From: Pseudomonadota bacterium
GTDB taxonomy: Bacteria > Pseudomonadota > Gammaproteobacteria > Burkholderiales > Gallionellaceae
Assembly: GCA_026399735.1 (NCBI GenBank)
Contig: JAPLQK010000027.1
Location: 1-37,156, forward strand
DNA: 37,156 bases
Reading direction: 5' to 3'
Part shown: one piece after another, positions 34,215 to 37,156 of the stretch
Layout of the letters: the number at the start of each line of letters is the position of its first letter
Numbering within the stretch: position 1 is the first letter of the stretch
Program-made: the position numbers and the translations under genes
The notes under the pieces: generated by a model
Databases searched by the model: none
What the model saw: the letters and a program-made list of their open reading frames with translations, nothing else
What the model was told of the DNA's origin: nothing

Positions 34215-34317
34215 GATTCACCTCTTCATCCGCTGCAAATTCAGCTTCTGGACGAATATCAACGCCATATTTAGCGGCATCAGATTTCGGAATTTCAATT
34301 TCAACGTACTCATTCAT
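34207..34317 (-). CDS. Conserved-looking 36-residue peptide of the transfer operon
   Basis: ATG at 34317 is preceded by CGAGGAGAA, a near-ideal ribosome-binding site. It opens a 36-codon frame starting MNEYVEIEIPKSDAAKYGVD, acidic and soluble. Its stop overlaps the start of the ArdC-like gene by eight bases, so it probably couples translation to that gene. No family is recognised; it might be a small regulator or simply a coupling ORF. Confidence 0.6.
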   Translation of the reverse strand: MNEYVEIEIPKSDAAKYGVDIRPEAEFAADEEVNHG

Positions 34318-34375
34318 GTGTTTCTCCTCGAATTAAAAAGGGTATCCACGCAATGCAGATACCCCAGTGACAGTC

Positions 34376-36139
34376 TTAGAAACCTAGCCCGTGATCCTGC
34401 TCGGGATCCTGTTCCTTATCGTGTTCTTGTTGATGTTCATGCTTATGTTCCTTAAGTGCCGTTACCTCTTGTTTTTCAACATGCTTCGACTTTTCATCGC
34501 GCACCTTTTCAATTTCTTTGGCCTTTTCAGCATCCTGAGCATCAATATTCCGCACGTTCAGCGACTTGTCGGTTTGTAGTTGTTGCGCCTTTTCTTCGGC
34601 AACACGATCCTGAATGGTTTTGTAAATTGATGGGTTTTGAGCCAATTCCCTTGCATCAATGGTTTTTGCATCGCGTACTAACACAAGCTCTTTTGCCAAC
34701 GGCGACAGGCCGTTTCCATCTACCAGCTCCGGTGCTGACCCGGCAATTTCAGTCACATCCAAGCCGCCATCAGCACGGTTAATGTCTGCATGCGCCAGAG
34801 CTTCCAGCGTTTTGGAGTCGGTGTTGCGCCATGCGTCCATTGCACCCATGTATTGCTCAGGATTCATCAGAAGTGAATTAACGTCTGGTCCTGCTTTTAA
34901 TCCAGTACCGCTTTCCAGCAGCGCTTGAATATCAATGCGCTGGTCAACCTTCAGCAACACATGTTCGGGATGCTTTGCCTCACCGCTAATACTGTTAGCG
35001 ATGTTGGGACGCTCATGCTGCTTGAGTACAGCCGTACTACGCTGTCCTCGATCCCATGCCTTCTGCATTTCAGGCGACATATTTTGTACGTTCAGCCCCA
35101 TGCGGCCAGCGAGCTCAGCAGAGCGCGTGCGAAATGCCACGTCACCGGACAGAATCAAACCTTTGTTCATGTCGAATTTTTGGGATGCGATTTGGAGTGC
35201 TGCCTGAATATCACGATCATCCAGTCTCTTTACATCGAGTCGATGCCCGCGATCAGTGATAATTTCATCCTTACCGCGAAGGTATTTCACACTGTCTTTG
35301 TCAGCTTTGAACGATAAGTCTGACATGACGACAGAACGAGGCACACCATCCGATATGCCAGTCATAGATGCTTCAGGAGCTTCTTTAGCATCTGCAAGCA
35401 AATCCAAAACAGCGGGGTCGTTGCTAATGGATTTTTCTTCCAGAAATTCCACCCACTTTTTTACCGCAGGTAGCTCTTTGTCCAGCTTGATAGCAGCCTC
35501 ATGTTTTGACACTTCATGATGCTCAATGAGTTTTGCTGTTTCCATAGCGAGAATATTGTCTCGCTGCTTTTGCGGAACATTATCAATCTCAAACTTTTCG
35601 CTCACGGTTGTTCTCACTTTTGCGATATCACCTTGAAGCGCCGCCCATTTATTAGCGAATTCCTTCTCGTGCGTTTCGATTGCGGTATTGCGTGCGTCGC
35701 GAGCTGGGGAAATTTCCTTTTCATATTCTTCAGCCAGCGCAGCACGCTTAGATTGTTCTGGCGTTTGTTCAGTTTCAATTGTCTGGGCAGTTGCTAAACT
35801 TGCGACTTGTGGTTCTGTTCCATCAACCTCAATTTCCTTGCTAATTTCCGGCTGTTTTTTATTTGTGATCCATTCATTACGTTTGACTGTTTTTTCGATG
35901 GTCGTGCCGTCCAGCTGTTTTTCTTGAATAGTGACCGGCTTGATTTCGCCAACTGATAGTTCAATCTTGTCGCCAATTTCTACACCAGCCGCTTCCAGGC
36001 TTCGCTGTATATCAACTCCCCAAACAGTTTTCTCCTTCCCGTTTTCATTTTGAAGCGTTGCGAAATAGCTACCCGCTTCTTTCTCATCGTGCTGATAATG
36101 AGCAGCACCGTGCGCCACTAAAGTTTGAAAATTGTCCAT
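34376..36139 (-). CDS. LPD7-domain protein of the transfer operon
   Basis: A 587-residue acidic, largely helical protein. The N-terminal 70 residues (GAAHYQHDEKEAGSYFATL, WGVDIQRSLEAAGVEIGDKIEL) match a small beta domain often fused to relaxases and zeta-toxin-like conjugation proteins. Residues about 265-360 (GHRLDVKRLDDRDIQAALQ, ASQKFDMNKGLILSGD) resemble the LPD7 domain of large polyvalent proteins of conjugative elements. A coiled-coil region lies at about 130-240. The tail is strikingly His/Glu/Gln/Asp-rich. No relaxase motif (catalytic Tyr with HxH) is present. AGAGAG precedes the ATG. It probably accompanies or protects transferred DNA, by inference only. Confidence 0.75.
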   Translation of the reverse strand: MDNFQTLVAHGAAHYQHDEKEAGSYFATLQNENGKEKTVWGVDIQRSLEAAGVEIGDKIELSVGEIKPVTIQEKQLDGTTIEKTVKRNEWITNKKQPEISKEIEVDGTEPQVASLATAQTIETEQTPEQSKRAALAEEYEKEISPARDARNTAIETHEKEFANKWAALQGDIAKVRTTVSEKFEIDNVPQKQRDNILAMETAKLIEHHEVSKHEAAIKLDKELPAVKKWVEFLEEKSISNDPAVLDLLADAKEAPEASMTGISDGVPRSVVMSDLSFKADKDSVKYLRGKDEIITDRGHRLDVKRLDDRDIQAALQIASQKFDMNKGLILSGDVAFRTRSAELAGRMGLNVQNMSPEMQKAWDRGQRSTAVLKQHERPNIANSISGEAKHPEHVLLKVDQRIDIQALLESGTGLKAGPDVNSLLMNPEQYMGAMDAWRNTDSKTLEALAHADINRADGGLDVTEIAGSAPELVDGNGLSPLAKELVLVRDAKTIDARELAQNPSIYKTIQDRVAEEKAQQLQTDKSLNVRNIDAQDAEKAKEIEKVRDEKSKHVEKQEVTALKEHKHEHQQEHDKEQDPEQDHGLGF

Positions 36140-36160
36140 TTTCTTCTCTCTTTCTTGTAT

Positions 36161-37156
36161 TCAAAGGGGTTGTCGAGCCAATTCCGGCTCAGGTTCTACT
36201 TCTTGCTCTTGCTGCACCTGCTGTTGCAGAACTTGTCTTTGGCTAAATACCTCAGCACGATCCAACTTCACTTGCTCGACGGTGCGAGCGTTATTGATTA
36301 GTTCTGCAACGGCTTGCGTCCCGCCATCACGCATCAAATCGCGCGCGTCATAACCACGCTTGTCGTTGTCTGCCAGTGCGACCTTGGCACCGAGCAAGTC
36401 AGCTGCCTTGCATGCCTCCTTAATTCCTATGTAGGAATCCACCTCGCGATCACGAGATAGGTCGTTGTCAGCAAAAATCTTCACTGCACGGTTATTTATG
36501 TGGCCTTCATGTTTCAGCCACTCAGCCACGGCTGGAAGATTCTTGGCAGTGAGGCATGCCATAACCGGTAGGCCGGTTGCTTGGTGAATAGCCATGGCAG
36601 TGCCTATGCCTTCACACAAAACCAGCGGTTTGTCGCTTTTGCTCAGATGGTCAAACCATTTGTTGGGATCAGGATGCGCAGGAATGAGCGCAAATCCACC
36701 GCCGGACTTGGTGCCAGGGATGAATTGCTTGAAACCGTTTGAGGATATGAGTTGCGCGCCAGCTACCTCGATTTTTGACAAATCAGGTGCAGCAGGGCGA
36801 AAAATAGGGACAAGCAGCTTGCCCTCAGCTGTTTGTCGAATGCGTGCCGGATCAAGATCAGGCTTTGTCAGATAACCGTGACCGGCTATTTCCAATGATT
36901 TACTGTCATTCCACAATTCCTTTGTTTTATTTACCGCTTGCTGCATTTCGGCACGATATTCAGCGGGGACCGTTAGCTTTTCAGCTAATGTCGGTGGCGT
37001 ATATGTCACGACAGAACGATCAATAGACTTTTCGTGTGACCCGCGCGCGAACTCGATTGACATATCACCACGCTTAAAATCTGTTGGCAGGTCACGCTTC
37101 ATCGACTTGAACATGCAGACCGGTGATCCCGTCATTCTTGCTGTGTCAAATTTGAA
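36161..37156 (-). CDS. Toprim-domain primase-like protein (TraC C-terminal type), 5' end beyond the window
   Basis: At least 331 residues; the frame stays open to the right edge, so the N-terminus is probably outside. The first in-frame ATG is at 37135, without a ribosome-binding site. Residues about 165-275 form a Toprim domain: LVLCEGIGTAMAIHQATG (catalytic Glu) and KIFADNDLS (DxD), followed by KVALADNDKRGYDARDLM. This matches plasmid/phage primases such as the C-terminal part of RP4 TraC, which primes the transferred strand. The Gln/Glu-rich tail (RQVLQQQVQQEQEVEPEPEL) is likely disordered. First visible gene of the minus-strand transfer operon, 21 bases before the LPD7 gene. Confidence 0.8.
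   Translation of the reverse strand, partial: FKFDTARMTGSPVCMFKSMKRDLPTDFKRGDMSIEFARGSHEKSIDRSVVTYTPPTLAEKLTVPAEYRAEMQQAVNKTKELWNDSKSLEIAGHGYLTKPDLDPARIRQTAEGKLLVPIFRPAAPDLSKIEVAGAQLISSNGFKQFIPGTKSGGGFALIPAHPDPNKWFDHLSKSDKPLVLCEGIGTAMAIHQATGLPVMACLTAKNLPAVAEWLKHEGHINNRAVKIFADNDLSRDREVDSYIGIKEACKAADLLGAKVALADNDKRGYDARDLMRDGGTQAVAELINNARTVEQVKLDRAEVFSQRQVLQQQVQQEQEVEPEPELARQPL

Noticed and set aside
34376-36139. Relaxase (MobA/TraI) for the element
   Set aside because: The N-terminal and LPD7-like domains often accompany relaxases, but no relaxase motifs are present; the relaxase must lie outside the window.
25862-37156. Integrase or transposase gene in the mobile region
   Set aside because: No frame shows tyrosine or serine recombinase or DDE motifs; only candidate attachment repeats are present.

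Overview
The window looks like a chromosomal segment of a betaproteobacterium, most likely from the Nitrosomonadales/Gallionellaceae neighbourhood. This is inferred from gene content and order (Rieske oxygenase, xseB, ispA, dxs, folE2) and from protein style; no database search was possible. Positions 1 to about 25861 are moderately GC-rich core DNA. Positions 25862 to 37156 are visibly more AT-rich and carry conjugation and toxin-antitoxin genes, so they look like one end of an integrative conjugative element sitting directly 3' of a tRNA-His gene.

Core part, left to right: a small membrane protein; tRNA-Arg(CCT); a SpoIIAA/STAS-like protein and an EamA exporter in one minus-strand operon; a Rieske-type oxygenase; the tightly overlapping isoprenoid operon xseB-ispA-dxs; folE2 (GTP cyclohydrolase IB); a class I glutamine amidotransferase followed by an LRR protein kinase; a ParE-type toxin-antitoxin pair; a DUF1345 membrane protein; a YajD-like HNH protein; a fused two-domain peptide ABC ATPase; the yqjD-yqjE-yqjK-like envelope stress cluster; an MltD-like lytic transglycosylase; the Rep helicase with a DUF455 ferritin-like protein; a zinc-ribbon peptide; rlmJ; a large EF-hand membrane protein of unknown role; uvrC; pgsA; and a tRNA-Pro/Arg/His cluster.

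Element part: a 400-base non-coding end carries a near-perfect 23-base direct repeat and an inverted repeat (possible recombinase arm sites). Next comes rnlA-rnlB, a HEPN-type RNase toxin and its antitoxin, known in E. coli as an anti-phage module; here rnlA is broken by one missing base in an A run. Convergent to it is a minus-strand IncP-like transfer operon, read from the right edge: Toprim primase-like protein (cut by the window edge), LPD7 protein, a 36-residue peptide, ArdC-like metallopeptidase, TraG/VirD4 coupling protein, VirB1-like transglycosylase, small membrane protein, TraF peptidase and TraB. No integrase or relaxase lies inside the window.

The most unusual signals are: (1) a GA-rich palindromic element found both between folE2 and the amidotransferase gene and, in frame, inside the ABC ATPase gene where it encodes the interdomain linker; (2) a second, synonymously diverged copy of the last codons of uvrC just after its stop; (3) the rnlA frameshift with intact catalytic residues; (4) the repeat structure at the element end; (5) hairpins around the traG leader.
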